Shown one piece after another: positions 19,978 through 29,171 of a stretch of DNA of 64,000 nucleotides. The first letter of the stretch is position 1. Each line of letters opens with the position of its first letter. Made by a program: the position numbers and the translations under genes. A model generated the notes under the pieces. That model did no database searches and was not told where the DNA came from. It was given only the letters and a program-made list of their open reading frames with translations. Source of the DNA: Sphingomonas aracearum (GTDB lineage: Bacteria > Pseudomonadota > Alphaproteobacteria > Sphingomonadales > Sphingomonadaceae); the NCBI RefSeq assembly GCF_003345355.1, contig NZ_QQNB01000001.1:496001-560000 (forward strand). The letters are read 5' to 3'.

Positions 19978-21770
19978 AATCTCTTCTGGCCTGCGCGGTG
20001 ATGCTGGGCACGCTGGCGACCCCGGTGCTCGCAGCGGATGGTGCCCCGGCCGCACCGGTGGACCGCAAGGCGGCAGAGGAGCGCATTCCGCGCCAGCTGG
20101 ATGAGGAGCAGGCGACCGGCTACCGCACGGTCTTCGCCGCGATCCGCGAAAGCCGCTGGCTGGACGCGCAACTCGCGCTGGACGGCATGAAGCCCGGCCC
20201 GCTCCACGCCATCGCGCGGGCCGAACTGGTGACCGCCAAGGGCTCGCCCAAGGCCGAGCTCGATCCGCTCATGAAGCTTTTGGCCGAAGCGCCGGAACTG
20301 CCCCAGGCGCAGCAGATCGCCGCGCTTGCCAAGCGTCGCGGTGCCAGCGAGCTGCCGCAGCTGCCCGAGCTTCAGCGCCTCAGCTGGATCGACGGCGCTC
20401 CTGTCCGCAAGCGGGTGAAGAGCCTGGTGGCAGGCGATATGGTGGCCGCCGAACTCGCCATTCGCATGCAGCCGTACGTCAAGGCGGACGATGGCGCCTC
20501 GGCGCAGGCGCTGCTCGACTCCACCGAAGGCCTCTCCCCCGAGTCGATCGCCGAATGGCAGCAGAAGATTGCCTGGATGTATTTCCTGTCGGGCGACGAC
20601 AACAACGCCCGGGCCATGGCCGCCAAGGGGGCCGCGGGCACCGGCGACTGGGCCATGCAGGCGCGCTGGACCGGTGCGCTCGCGGCCTGGCGCCAGAACG
20701 ACTGCAAGGCGGCGGGTGCCGCGTTCGAGGATGTCGCGGCGCGCGCCGGCGACGTGGAGATGCGTGCAGCCGGCCTGTTCTGGGCCTCGCGCGCCGACAT
20801 GGCCTGCGGCCGTCCCGACCTGGTCGAGCCGCGGCTGAAGAACGCCGCGCAACTCGACGAGACCTTTTACGGCCTGCTCGCGCGCCAGGCGCTGGGCATC
20901 CAGGAAAAGCCGCGCCCGGCCGAGCGCCATGTCGCCGCCGACTGGACATTGCTGTCCCGCCGCCCGAACGTGCGCGTCGCGGCTGCGCTGGTCGAGATCG
21001 ACGAGGACGAGCTTGCCGACGAGGTGCTGCGGCAACAGGCCCGCCTGAGCGACCCGGCCGAATTCTCCGCTCTCACCCGCCTTGCCGGGGTGCTGGACCT
21101 GCCGTCCACGGTGGTCTGGCTCTCCCACAACGGACCCGCGGGCGTGACGCCCACGGTGGCCGCGCGCTACCCGGCGCCCAGCTGGACGCCGGACGGCGGC
21201 TGGCGCGTCGACAAGGCGCTGGTCTATGCCCACACGCTGCAGGAATCGCGCTTCCGCACCCGCGTGGTCAGCCCGGCGGGCGCATACGGCCTGATGCAGG
21301 TGATGCCGGCCGCCGCGCTGGACATCGCCCGCAAGCAGGGCCGCCCCTTCGACAAGGGCATGCTGTCCAAGCCGTCGGTGAACATGGAGGTGGGCCAGTC
21401 CTACCTCGAGCAGCTGCGCGACCAGCCGTGCACCGAGGGGCTGCTGCCCAAGGTCATCGCCGCCTACAATGCGGGGCCGGTGCCGGTGACCAGCTGGAAC
21501 GCGCTGGTGCGCGACGGCGGCGATCCGCTGCTGTACATCGAAAGCATCCCCTATTGGGAAACGCGCGGCTATGTGGTCACCGTGCTGCGCAACTATTGGA
21601 TGTACGAGGGGCAGACCGGCAAGCTCGCCTCTCCCAGCCGCACCGCCCTGGCGCAGGGCATGTGGCCGCGCTTTCCGGGCCTGTCCGGCCCCGCCGCCGT
21701 CCGCCTCACCGGCCGCGCGAACGGCACCAAGGTGGCCAGCGCCAGCAATTCCGCCGCCAGTGCCAATTGA
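19974..21770 (+). CDS. Soluble lytic murein transglycosylase
   Basis: 598 residues: signal peptide (LLACAVMLGTLATPVLAA), a long alpha-superhelical domain like that of Slt70, and a C-terminal SLT lysozyme-like domain with the catalytic Glu in HTLQESRFRTRVVS, followed by GAYGLMQVMPAAA and YNAGPVPVTSWN. It cleaves peptidoglycan glycan strands in the periplasm. GTG start coupled to the upstream gene by a four-base overlap. Confidence 0.92.
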   Translation: MKSLLACAVMLGTLATPVLAADGAPAAPVDRKAAEERIPRQLDEEQATGYRTVFAAIRESRWLDAQLALDGMKPGPLHAIARAELVTAKGSPKAELDPLMKLLAEAPELPQAQQIAALAKRRGASELPQLPELQRLSWIDGAPVRKRVKSLVAGDMVAAELAIRMQPYVKADDGASAQALLDSTEGLSPESIAEWQQKIAWMYFLSGDDNNARAMAAKGAAGTGDWAMQARWTGALAAWRQNDCKAAGAAFEDVAARAGDVEMRAAGLFWASRADMACGRPDLVEPRLKNAAQLDETFYGLLARQALGIQEKPRPAERHVAADWTLLSRRPNVRVAAALVEIDEDELADEVLRQQARLSDPAEFSALTRLAGVLDLPSTVVWLSHNGPAGVTPTVAARYPAPSWTPDGGWRVDKALVYAHTLQESRFRTRVVSPAGAYGLMQVMPAAALDIARKQGRPFDKGMLSKPSVNMEVGQSYLEQLRDQPCTEGLLPKVIAAYNAGPVPVTSWNALVRDGGDPLLYIESIPYWETRGYVVTVLRNYWMYEGQTGKLASPSRTALAQGMWPRFPGLSGPAAVRLTGRANGTKVASASNSAASAN

Positions 21771-21804
21771 CGCCCATGCCGATTGACGCCCATGCCGATT
21801 GACG
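21766..21804 (+). repeat. 16-bp tandem duplication at the moaB start
   Basis: ATTGACGCCCATGCCG occurs at 21766-21781 and again at 21782-21797, followed by a third partial copy (ATTGACG). The first copy holds the transglycosylase stop and an ATG; that ATG opens an eight-codon frame (MPIDAHAD) that ends just after the second copy's ATG, the moaB start. The duplication therefore created a tiny overlapping upstream reading frame. Confidence 0.85.
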
Positions 21805-22319
21805 ACAGCCGGGCGTTCCTGCCCGTCCGCATCGCCGTTCTGACGATCTCCGACAGTCGCCGGCTGGCCGACGACCGCTCGGGCGAGGCGCTGGTGGAGC
21901 GGCTGACCGCCGCAGGGCACGTGCTGGCCGACCGCGGGATCGTGCAGGACGACGTGCACCTGATCGAAAAGCGGCTGCGCAGCTGGATCGCCGACGACCA
22001 GGTGGATTGCATCCTGACGACCGGCGGCACCGGCGTGACCGGGCGCGACGTGACGCCGGAGGCGGTGGAGCGCGTCGCCGACAAGATGATCCCCGGCTTC
22101 GGCGAGCTGTTCCGCTGGCTGAGCTACGCCAAGATCGGCACTTCCACCATCCAGTCGCGCGCAACCGCCTGCGTGGCGCGGGGTACGTACATCTTCGCCC
22201 TGCCCGGCTCTCCCGGCGCCGTGAAGGACGGGTGGGACGACATACTGGCGAGCCAGCTCGACAGCCGTTTCCGGCCCTGCAACTTCGTGGAACTGATGCC
22301 GCGCCTTACCGAGCGCTAG
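21792..22319 (+). CDS. moaB: Molybdenum cofactor biosynthesis protein MoaB/MogA family
   Basis: 175 residues with the molybdopterin-binding fold: RIAVLTISDSRRLADDRSGE, the substrate loop TTGGTGVTGRDVTPEAVE, and LPGSPGAVKDGWDDIL. MoaB/MogA proteins adenylylate molybdopterin. The ATG at 21792 is chosen; a TTG three codons earlier is also in frame. It converges with the hydrolase gene (14-base 3' overlap). Confidence 0.92.
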   Translation: MPIDDSRAFLPVRIAVLTISDSRRLADDRSGEALVERLTAAGHVLADRGIVQDDVHLIEKRLRSWIADDQVDCILTTGGTGVTGRDVTPEAVERVADKMIPGFGELFRWLSYAKIGTSTIQSRATACVARGTYIFALPGSPGAVKDGWDDILASQLDSRFRPCNFVELMPRLTER

Positions 22320-23001
22320 CGAGGACCTCCGCCACCGCGGTCAGCACCGAGACGCGGTGCTGCACCCAGAGGTGGCTGCTGCGCACCTCGATGCAGCGTT
22401 CTCCCTCGATGCGGCAGATGTTGCCGTTCACCAATCCATCCGTCGCCGACCAGATCGCGGTGGAGGGCACCGGCAAGGGCCGCATGCCCTCCGCGCTGCG
22501 GGCCGCCAGGAAGGGATCGCCCACCCGCTCGCCCGTCGCCCACTCGAACGCGCGCCAGACGTTGGTGTCCCGCGGATCGCCGGCAAAGGGCGAGGCGATC
22601 GTGATGACCTCGCGAACCTTTGTCGGTGCGCGATGCGCGGCGAGCCGGGCCATGATGCCGCCAAGGCTGATGCCGATCAGCGTGACCGGCTCCCCGGCGT
22701 CCTCCGCCATCGCCGCCACCCGTGCGAGCAACCGCTCCAGCTCCGCGCCCGTGCTGCGCGCGCCCAGGTTGCGGCCGAGGCCCCAGCCTTCGGCATGGTA
22801 GCCGAGCGCCTGCAAGGAGCGGCGGAGCACGATGGTGGAGCGGTCCGTGTTGAAGAGCCCCGGCAGGATCAGCACCGGCCGACCGTCCCCGCGCGGCAGG
22901 TGCGCCAGCTCGCGCCAGCGCCAGCCCAGCTCGACCAGACCGAACACGGCCCGGGGCCCCTCCGCCGCCCATAGCCGCCGCGATGGGGGACCGAGCCTCA
23001 C
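22306..23001 (-). CDS. Alpha/beta hydrolase
   Basis: 231 residues. PVLILPGLFNTDRST gives the oxyanion region and LIGISLGGIMARLAAH the nucleophile elbow (G-x-S-x-G); ATDGLVNGN and SSHLWVQHR provide the likely Asp and His. A lipase/esterase-like enzyme of unknown substrate. It starts at a GTG overlapping the DUF2459 stop (GTGA), so the two are co-translated. Confidence 0.82.
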   Translation of the reverse strand: MRLGPPSRRLWAAEGPRAVFGLVELGWRWRELAHLPRGDGRPVLILPGLFNTDRSTIVLRRSLQALGYHAEGWGLGRNLGARSTGAELERLLARVAAMAEDAGEPVTLIGISLGGIMARLAAHRAPTKVREVITIASPFAGDPRDTNVWRAFEWATGERVGDPFLAARSAEGMRPLPVPSTAIWSATDGLVNGNICRIEGERCIEVRSSHLWVQHRVSVLTAVAEVLASAR

Positions 23002-23672
23002 GGCAGCCAGCCCAGCACCGTCACCGGAAAGGGCGTCCACGCGCCCATGCGCACCCCGGCATAACGCAGCGCCGCCCCGGTCCACGCGTTGCAGGTCACA
23101 ACCCCGCTGTAGCGCCCGACTGCCTCATAAAAGGCGTCGTTCGCGCCATATCCGGGCAGACGCTTGCCCCCGGGCGCGAAACTGGCGCGGAGGAAGGCGG
23201 CCAGCCGGCGATATTCTTCCGGCCGCAACAGCACCGTGCGCACGTCGGAACCGAGTGCCGGCGCGGGCACCTGGTCGACATGCATCAACGTACGATCGCT
23301 GCCGAACGCGGCCGCCAGCACCGTGCCGGGGCGCACATCGCTCCACGTCGGTGTCTCGAGGTAGAAGGTGCGCTCGCCCCAGCCGAAGCTGCGCCACGGA
23401 TAGCGGGCATAGCGCGGGTCGCGCAGATCGGAGGGGCGGACGAGATCGGACCAGTCCACCCCCGCCGCCCGCGCCGGCACGACGATGCCGGTATGCACCC
23501 CGTTGCTTTCCACGAAGATGCGCACGCCGCGCTCCGGCGGGCGCCAACCGGCATGAACCGGGATCGAGCCGCCGATCAGCCCCGCGGCGGCATAGCCGGA
23601 CAGGAGCAGCGCCATCCCGAGCAGCAACGCCGCCAGCGCCTGCCGCCACCAAGCCCTCTTTGCGCGCTCCAT
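22998..23672 (-). CDS. DUF2459 family membrane-anchored protein
   Basis: About 224 residues. One N-terminal membrane segment (ALAALLLGMALLLSGYAAAG), then the DUF2459 pattern: IFVESNGVHTGIVVPARA, WSFGWGE-type RSFGWGERTFYLETPTW, and TCNAWTGAALRYAGV near the end. Function unknown; it is paired here with an alpha/beta hydrolase. I chose the ATG at 23672 because it puts ERAKR directly before the membrane segment; upstream ATGs (23690, 23696) are also open and run into the phhA start region. Confidence 0.8.
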   Translation of the reverse strand: MERAKRAWWRQALAALLLGMALLLSGYAAAGLIGGSIPVHAGWRPPERGVRIFVESNGVHTGIVVPARAAGVDWSDLVRPSDLRDPRYARYPWRSFGWGERTFYLETPTWSDVRPGTVLAAAFGSDRTLMHVDQVPAPALGSDVRTVLLRPEEYRRLAAFLRASFAPGGKRLPGYGANDAFYEAVGRYSGVVTCNAWTGAALRYAGVRMGAWTPFPVTVLGWLP

Positions 23673-23688
23673 AAGCAGCTGATATGCC

Positions 23689-24567
23689 ATGCGCATGGCC
23701 GATGACACCCACGTTCTCGATGCGCCGCCCGCCGGCGCCTCTGCCGACTGGACGATCCCGCAGGATTGGTCGCACTACACGCCCGAGGAGCATGCCACCT
23801 GGGACAAGCTGTTCGAGCGGCAGTCGCAACTGCTGCCGGGCCGCGCCTCGAACGCCTATCTGCGCGGGCTGGACGTGCTCAAGCTCTCGCGCCCCGGCAT
23901 CCCCGATTTCGAGGAACTGTCCGACCGGCTGATGAAGCTGACGGGATGGCAGGTGGTGGCGGTGCCCGGACTGGTGCCGGACGACGTGTTCTTCGACCAC
24001 ATGGCCAATCGCCGCTTCGTTGCCGGCAATTTCATCCGCCGGCCGGACCAGCTCGATTACCTTCAGGAGCCGGACGTCTTCCACGACGTGTTCGGCCATG
24101 TACCGATGCTCGCCGACCCGGTGTTCGCCGACTATCTCGAAGCTTATGGCAAGGGCGGACAGCGGGCGCTGGAGCTCGGCGCGCTGAAGCAGCTCGGGCG
24201 GCTCTACTGGTACACGGTGGAGTTCGGGCTGGTCGCCGAGCCGGAGGGCCTGCGCATCTATGGGGCCGGCATCGTTTCCAGCCATTCGGAAACCCGATTC
24301 GCCCTCACCAGCGACAGCCCGCACCGGATCGGCTTCGATCTCGCCCGCGTGATGCGCACGGAATATCGGATCGACGATTTCCAGCAGAACTATTTCGTGA
24401 TCCCCAGCTTCGACGAGCTGCTGCGCGCGACGGTGGAGACGGACTTCGCGCCGCTCTATGGCGAGTTGCTGAGCCAGCCCGACATTCCGGTCGGCACGAT
24501 CGTGGACGGTGACAAGGTCATCACGAACGGCACGCAGGGATATGCCCGCTCGAAGGCGCTGGTCTAA
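23689..24567 (+). CDS. phhA: Phenylalanine 4-monooxygenase
   Basis: Tetrahydrobiopterin- and iron-dependent hydroxylase converting phenylalanine to tyrosine. About 290 residues, the bacterial monomeric size. Iron ligands are visible as the two His of HDVFGHVPML and the Glu of YWYTVEFGL. An ATG two codons downstream (MADD) is an equally likely start. Divergent from DUF2459; its stop overlaps the prmA stop by four bases on the opposite strand. Confidence 0.95.
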   Translation: MRMADDTHVLDAPPAGASADWTIPQDWSHYTPEEHATWDKLFERQSQLLPGRASNAYLRGLDVLKLSRPGIPDFEELSDRLMKLTGWQVVAVPGLVPDDVFFDHMANRRFVAGNFIRRPDQLDYLQEPDVFHDVFGHVPMLADPVFADYLEAYGKGGQRALELGALKQLGRLYWYTVEFGLVAEPEGLRIYGAGIVSSHSETRFALTSDSPHRIGFDLARVMRTEYRIDDFQQNYFVIPSFDELLRATVETDFAPLYGELLSQPDIPVGTIVDGDKVITNGTQGYARSKALV

Positions 24568-25508
24568 AGGTCCAGCGCCCAGCCGTCGCGACCCTTGGGG
24601 TCCGGCGGCGTGGTCGGCACGTAGCGCACGGCACCGGCGGTGAGCCGCAGGATCGTCCAGTCGCCGCGACGGTCCACCGCCTCCAGACAACAGCCGCATG
24701 CCTCGAAGGCCGCGACCACCTGCGACCGCTGCGTTTCCAGCAGACCGGCAAGGATCACGGTGGCGTTCGCATCGGCGATCGCCGCCAGCTCGGGCGCCAT
24801 CGAGACGAGCGGCCCGGCCAGGATGTTGGCGATAACCAGATCGTAAGGCGCGCCGGCGGTGATCGGGTCGGCCAGCGCCCCGTCCGCCACCACGAGATCG
24901 ATCGCGCCGACCTGATTGGCGGCCATGTTCTCGGCCGTGACGTCGATCGCCTTGGCGTCGATGTCGGTCGCCATCACCCGCGCCTCGGGCCACAGATGGC
25001 GCACGGCAAAGGCGAGCAGCCCGGTGCCGGTGCCGACATCGATCGCGTTGGCAAAGCGGCGATCGGCAAGGCCGTCGAGCATCGCCAGGCATCCCGCGGT
25101 GGTCGCGTGATGCCCCGTCCCGAACGCCTGTCCCGCATCGATCAGGAAGGCGCGCCCGCCGGTCGGCGGGGCGATCGGGTGCGCGGAGGTATGGACGACG
25201 AAGCGACCCTCCCGGATCGGCTCCAGCCCGGCCTGGGACAGCGTCACCCAGTCCTGCGCGGTGAGCGGCTCCACCACCGGCTCCACGCCCGCCGCGCTCG
25301 GCACCAGCGCGCGCAGGGCCGCGATCATCCCGGCATCCGGCTCGTTCTCGGTGAAGGCGTCGAGCCGCCAATGCTCGCGGTCGTCCTCCACTTCCTCCGT
25401 GGTCATCAGCACGGCATCCAGCGCCACCGCGCCCGCGTCGATGGCCTCGGCCTCCGCACGGGTGCACGGCAGCGTGGTGCGCCACGAGTCGATCACCGCA
25501 TCCGTCAT
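24564..25508 (-). CDS. prmA: Ribosomal protein L11 methyltransferase
   Basis: 314 residues. SAM-binding motif AIDVGTGTGLLAFAVRHL and the family motif VIANILAGPLVSMAPELA are clear. PrmA trimethylates residues of ribosomal protein L11. The ATG at 25508 gives MTDAVIDSWRTTLPCTRAEA; an in-frame ATG ten codons upstream overlaps dxs and is less likely. It lies four bases after the dxs stop, same strand. Confidence 0.94.
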   Translation of the reverse strand: MTDAVIDSWRTTLPCTRAEAEAIDAGAVALDAVLMTTEEVEDDREHWRLDAFTENEPDAGMIAALRALVPSAAGVEPVVEPLTAQDWVTLSQAGLEPIREGRFVVHTSAHPIAPPTGGRAFLIDAGQAFGTGHHATTAGCLAMLDGLADRRFANAIDVGTGTGLLAFAVRHLWPEARVMATDIDAKAIDVTAENMAANQVGAIDLVVADGALADPITAGAPYDLVIANILAGPLVSMAPELAAIADANATVILAGLLETQRSQVVAAFEACGCCLEAVDRRGDWTILRLTAGAVRYVPTTPPDPKGRDGWALDL

Positions 25509-25512
25509 CGCG

Positions 25513-27438
25513 TCAGGCGCGCGCGCCTTCCACCACACCGCTGCTGTTGTGGCGCAGCGCCTTCAGCACCGTGTCCACGATCGCCTCGGCATCGAGGCCG
25601 GCGGCGGCATATTGGGCGTCCGGCTTGTCCTGGTCCTGGAACAGGTCCGGCAGGCGGAGAGTGCGCAGCTTCAGGCCGCCGTCGATCAGCCCCTCGTCGC
25701 TGGCGAGCGTGAGGACATGCGCGCCGAGACCGCCGATCGCGCCTTCCTCAATGGTGATGGCCACCTCGTGCGTGGTGAGCAGGCGGCGGATCATCGCCTC
25801 GTCCAGCGGCTTGGCGAAGCGCAGGTCGGCGACGGTGGTGGACAGGCCCTTGGCGTCCAGCGTGTCGGCCGCCTTCAGCGCCTCGGCGAGACGTGTGCCG
25901 AGCGAGAGGATCGCGACCTTCTTGCCCTCGCGCACGATGCGGCCCTTGCCGATCTCCAGCAGTTCGGGCGTTTCCGGCAGGTCCACGCCCGTCCCGTTGC
26001 CGCGCGGATAGCGCACGGCGATGGGGCCGGAATCGTGCTGCACGCAGGTATGCGTCATGTGCACCAGCTCCGCCTCGTCGGCGGCGGCCATCACGACGAA
26101 ATTGGGCAGGGTCGCCAGATAAGTGACGTCGAAGCTGCCGGCATGAGTCGCGCCGTCCGCGCCGACTAGGCCGGCGCGGTCGATGGCGAAGCGCACCGGC
26201 AGGTTCTGGATCGCCACGTCATGCACGACCTGATCGTAGGCGCGCTGGAGGAAGGTGGAATAGATCGCGCAGAACGGGCGCATGCCCTGCGCGGCAAGCC
26301 CCGCCGCGAACGTGACGGCGTGCTGCTCGGCGATGCCGACATCGAAGAAGCGATCCGGATAGTTTTGCGCGAACGCATCGAGCCCGGTGCCCGAGGGCAT
26401 CGCGGCGGTGATCGCGCAGATGCGGTTGTCCGTCGCCGCTTCCTTGACCAGCGCGGCCCCGAACACGTTCTGATAGGCGGGCGGCCCGGGAGGCGCCTTG
26501 GCCTGTGCGCCGGTGATGACGTCGAACTTCTGGACGCCGTGATACTTGTCCGCCGCCGCCTCGGCCGGGGCATAGCCCTTGCCCTTCTTGGTCACGACAT
26601 GGACGAGGATCGGGCCTTCCTCGGCATCGCGGACGTTCTCCAGCACCGGGATCAGATGCTCGAGATTGTGGCCGTCGATCGGGCCGACATAATAGAAGCC
26701 GAGCTCCTCGAAGAGCGTGCCGCCCATGGTCATGCCGCGGGCGAACTCGTCGGTCTTGCGTGCGGCCTGATGGAACGGGCGCGGCAGGCGGCGCGCGACC
26801 TTCTTCAGTCTCTCGCGCAGGCCCAGAAACTCGCGGCTGGACACGATGCGCGAGAGATAGGCCGACAGACCGCCCACCGGCGGCGCGATCGACATGTCGT
26901 TGTCGTTGAGGATCACGACCAGGCGGTTGCCCGCGGCCTCGGCGTTGTTCATCGCCTCATAGGCCATGCCGGCGGACATCGCGCCGTCGCCGATCACCGC
27001 GATCGCCTTGCCGGGTGCGCCCGACAGCTTGTTGGCGGTGGCAAAGCCCAGCGCGGCCGAGATCGAGGTGGAGGAATGCGCGGCGCCGAACGGGTCGAAT
27101 TCGGATTCGGAGCGCTTGGTGAAGCCGGACAGCCCCCCGCCCTGCCGCAACGTGCGGATACGGTCGCGCCGGCCGGTGAGGATCTTGTGCGGATAGCATT
27201 GGTGCCCGACGTCCCAGATCAGGCGGTCGTCCGGCGTGTTGAACACGTAATGGATGGCCGTGGTCAGCTCCACCACGCCAAGGCCGGAGCCGAGATGCCC
27301 GCCGGTGGTGCCCACGGCGGAGATCGTCTCGGCACGCAGTTCGTCGGCGAGTTGTCGGAGATCGGCAGGCTTGAGCTTGCGCAGGTCGTTCGGCGTGTCG
27401 ACGGTGTCGAGCAGCGGCGTGTCTGGAACATCGGCCAT
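25513..27438 (-). CDS. dxs: 1-deoxy-D-xylulose-5-phosphate synthase
   Basis: Thiamine-dependent first enzyme of the non-mevalonate isoprenoid pathway, condensing pyruvate and glyceraldehyde 3-phosphate. 641 residues, the usual length, with the TPP-binding [18 protein letters not shown], the [19 protein letters not shown] region and the pyrimidine-domain [17 protein letters not shown]. Probably co-transcribed with prmA. Confidence 0.97.
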   Translation of the reverse strand: MADVPDTPLLDTVDTPNDLRKLKPADLRQLADELRAETISAVGTTGGHLGSGLGVVELTTAIHYVFNTPDDRLIWDVGHQCYPHKILTGRRDRIRTLRQGGGLSGFTKRSESEFDPFGAAHSSTSISAALGFATANKLSGAPGKAIAVIGDGAMSAGMAYEAMNNAEAAGNRLVVILNDNDMSIAPPVGGLSAYLSRIVSSREFLGLRERLKKVARRLPRPFHQAARKTDEFARGMTMGGTLFEELGFYYVGPIDGHNLEHLIPVLENVRDAEEGPILVHVVTKKGKGYAPAEAAADKYHGVQKFDVITGAQAKAPPGPPAYQNVFGAALVKEAATDNRICAITAAMPSGTGLDAFAQNYPDRFFDVGIAEQHAVTFAAGLAAQGMRPFCAIYSTFLQRAYDQVVHDVAIQNLPVRFAIDRAGLVGADGATHAGSFDVTYLATLPNFVVMAAADEAELVHMTHTCVQHDSGPIAVRYPRGNGTGVDLPETPELLEIGKGRIVREGKKVAILSLGTRLAEALKAADTLDAKGLSTTVADLRFAKPLDEAMIRRLLTTHEVAITIEEGAIGGLGAHVLTLASDEGLIDGGLKLRTLRLPDLFQDQDKPDAQYAAAGLDAEAIVDTVLKALRHNSSGVVEGARA

Positions 27439-27498
27439 CCACCGCCTGTAAACGCATGGACGATGGCTGTCGATGGCTCCCGCCGCATTGACGGGGGC

Positions 27499-28068
27499 TC
27501 AGCGGGGAGACGCGAGGCTGCGAAAGGTGATCGAGTGGCGGGCGACCTCCATCGGCGCAATGGAATGCTCCCAGTCGTGACGCGCCTCGCCGGACAGAAG
27601 GTAGGCACCGCGCGGCGGCAGCGGCACGGCGACGCGATCGAACCCGCCCGAACGGCGCTTGCGGAAGCGCATGGTCGCGGGCGCGCCGAGCGAGAGGCCG
27701 ACCACATGCCCGAACACCGGGCGGTCGCGGTGCCAGCCGATGCCCGCACCCGGATCGTACCGGATCAGCAGCGCCTGGGCGAGCGCGTCAGCCGGCAGCC
27801 CGGCAAAGGCGGCGGCACGGTCGCGGATCGGCAGCAGCCAGCCCGGCATCGGCTCGGTCTGCGCCATGCCGCCGCGGTCGAAATCGTAGTGCCAGCCGAA
27901 CGAGGTGGTCAGCCGCTTGCCGGTCCACCCGTGAAACTGGAACGGCGTCAGGTCCGTCGCGTCGATCCGGGCGACGAGGTCACGCTCCTCCTGCGGCGAG
28001 ACCAGCTCGTCGCTACTGGCCAGGCCGGGGATCGGCGGCGACGCTCCGAACAGGTCGGCCTGGATCAT
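27499..28068 (-). CDS. alkB: AlkB-family 2OG-Fe(II) dioxygenase
   Basis: 189 residues. Iron ligands appear as His and Asp of WHRDRPVFGHV and the His of ARHDWEHSI; the 2-oxoglutarate Arg lies in RHSITFRSL. Such proteins remove alkyl lesions from DNA or RNA by oxidative demethylation. Its ATG overlaps the dinB stop (ATGA), so it is translated with dinB and would follow dinB's damage control. Confidence 0.9.
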   Translation of the reverse strand: MIQADLFGASPPIPGLASSDELVSPQEERDLVARIDATDLTPFQFHGWTGKRLTTSFGWHYDFDRGGMAQTEPMPGWLLPIRDRAAAFAGLPADALAQALLIRYDPGAGIGWHRDRPVFGHVVGLSLGAPATMRFRKRRSGGFDRVAVPLPPRGAYLLSGEARHDWEHSIAPMEVARHSITFRSLASPR

Positions 28069-29171
28069 GCGACCTCCGCCAGCCAGTCGAGCTGCTCCGG
28101 CACGGGTGCCGGGGCGGGCGTGTCGAAGCCGGACAGGGTGACGCCTACTAGCCGCACGCCCATCGGCAGCGGATAGAGCGTGCGGACAAGCGCCAGCGCG
28201 ACCGCGTCCAGCGTGGCGCGGTCGCCAACGGCCAGGTTGAGGGTGCGGCTGCGCGTGACGGTCCGAAAGTCGGAGAAGCGCGCCTTGATCGTCACGGTGC
28301 GCCCTCGCCCGCCGGTCCGCGCGCACCACTCCCATACGTCCGCCGCCATGGCGCAGATGCCGCGCTCCACCTCCTCCGGCGTATGCAGGTCGTTGTGGAA
28401 GGTGGTTTCGGAACCGGACGACTTGCGCACGCGGTCCGGGCTGACGGCGCGATGATCCTGCCCGCGGGCGATGGCATGATACCAGCCTCCCGCCTTGCCG
28501 AAGCGCGCGGTCAGGTCCGCCAGCGTCCAGCCCTTCAGGTCCGCACCCGTCTCGATTCCCAGCCGCGCCATCTTCTCCGCCGTGCGCGGGCCGACGCCGT
28601 GGAAGCGGGCAACCGGCAGCGAGGCGACGAATGCCTCCCCCCTCGATGGCGGGATCACGCACTGCCCGTTCGGCTTGTTCTGGTCGGAGGCGAGCTTCGC
28701 CAGGAACTTGTTGTAGGAGATGCCGGCCGAGGCGGTGAGCCCGGTTTCGGCAAGGATGCGCGCGCGGATCTCCTCTGCCGTAGCGGTGGCCGATGGCAGC
28801 CCACGCTGGTTGGCGGTGACGTCGAGATACGCTTCGTCGAGGCTCAGGGGCTCGACCAGCGGCGTGTAATCGAGAAAGATCGTGCGGATTGCCTGCGACA
28901 CGGCGCGATACACGTCGAATCGCGGGCGCACGAAGACGAGGTCCGGGCAGCGCCGCAGCGCCGTGACCGACGGCATGGCCGAGCGCACGCCGAACGCCCG
29001 CGCCTCGTAGCTCGCCGCCGCCACCACGCCGCGCCCGGACGAGCCGCCCACCGCAACCGGCTTGCCCCTGAGTTCAGGCGCGTCGCGCTGCTCCACCGAG
29101 GCGAAGAAGGCGTCCTGATCGACGTGGATTATCTTGCGGATGGGTGGAGGCTTATCCTGCTGGCTGCTCAA
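28065..29171 (-). CDS. dinB: DNA polymerase IV with an island-supplied N-terminus
   Basis: Y-family translesion polymerase, about 368 residues from a TTG at 29171 (AGAGAG eight bases upstream); the frame stays open to an ATG at 29363. The metal site reads HVDQDAFFASVEQRD, where the host start fragment at 59684 has HVDMD; the second metal pair is in LSLDEAYLD. Only about the first 20 codons come from the inserted element. The changed residue (Met to Gln) contributes its backbone in DinB, so activity may be kept. Coupled to alkB by ATGA. The start codon is the least certain point. Confidence 0.85.
   Translation of the reverse strand: MSSQQDKPPPIRKIIHVDQDAFFASVEQRDAPELRGKPVAVGGSSGRGVVAAASYEARAFGVRSAMPSVTALRRCPDLVFVRPRFDVYRAVSQAIRTIFLDYTPLVEPLSLDEAYLDVTANQRGLPSATATAEEIRARILAETGLTASAGISYNKFLAKLASDQNKPNGQCVIPPSRGEAFVASLPVARFHGVGPRTAEKMARLGIETGADLKGWTLADLTARFGKAGGWYHAIARGQDHRAVSPDRVRKSSGSETTFHNDLHTPEEVERGICAMAADVWEWCARTGGRGRTVTIKARFSDFRTVTRSRTLNLAVGDRATLDAVALALVRTLYPLPMGVRLVGVTLSGFDTPAPAPVPEQLDWLAEVA
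29105..29142. repeat. attL: left island junction in dinB
   Basis: The 38 bases match 59645-59682: an 11-bp identical block (AGAAGGCGTCC, 29105-29115), then TCGAC, TGGAT and ATCTTGCG blocks with single-base or three-base differences between. The exchange probably took place within the 11-bp block. Bases left of it are host dinB; bases right of it come from the element. Confidence 0.75.

Noticed and set aside
28065..29171. dinB regarded as a pseudogene because of the changed HVDQD motif
   Set aside because: Both acidic metal ligands remain, the frame is intact, and the residue that changed contributes its main chain in this family.
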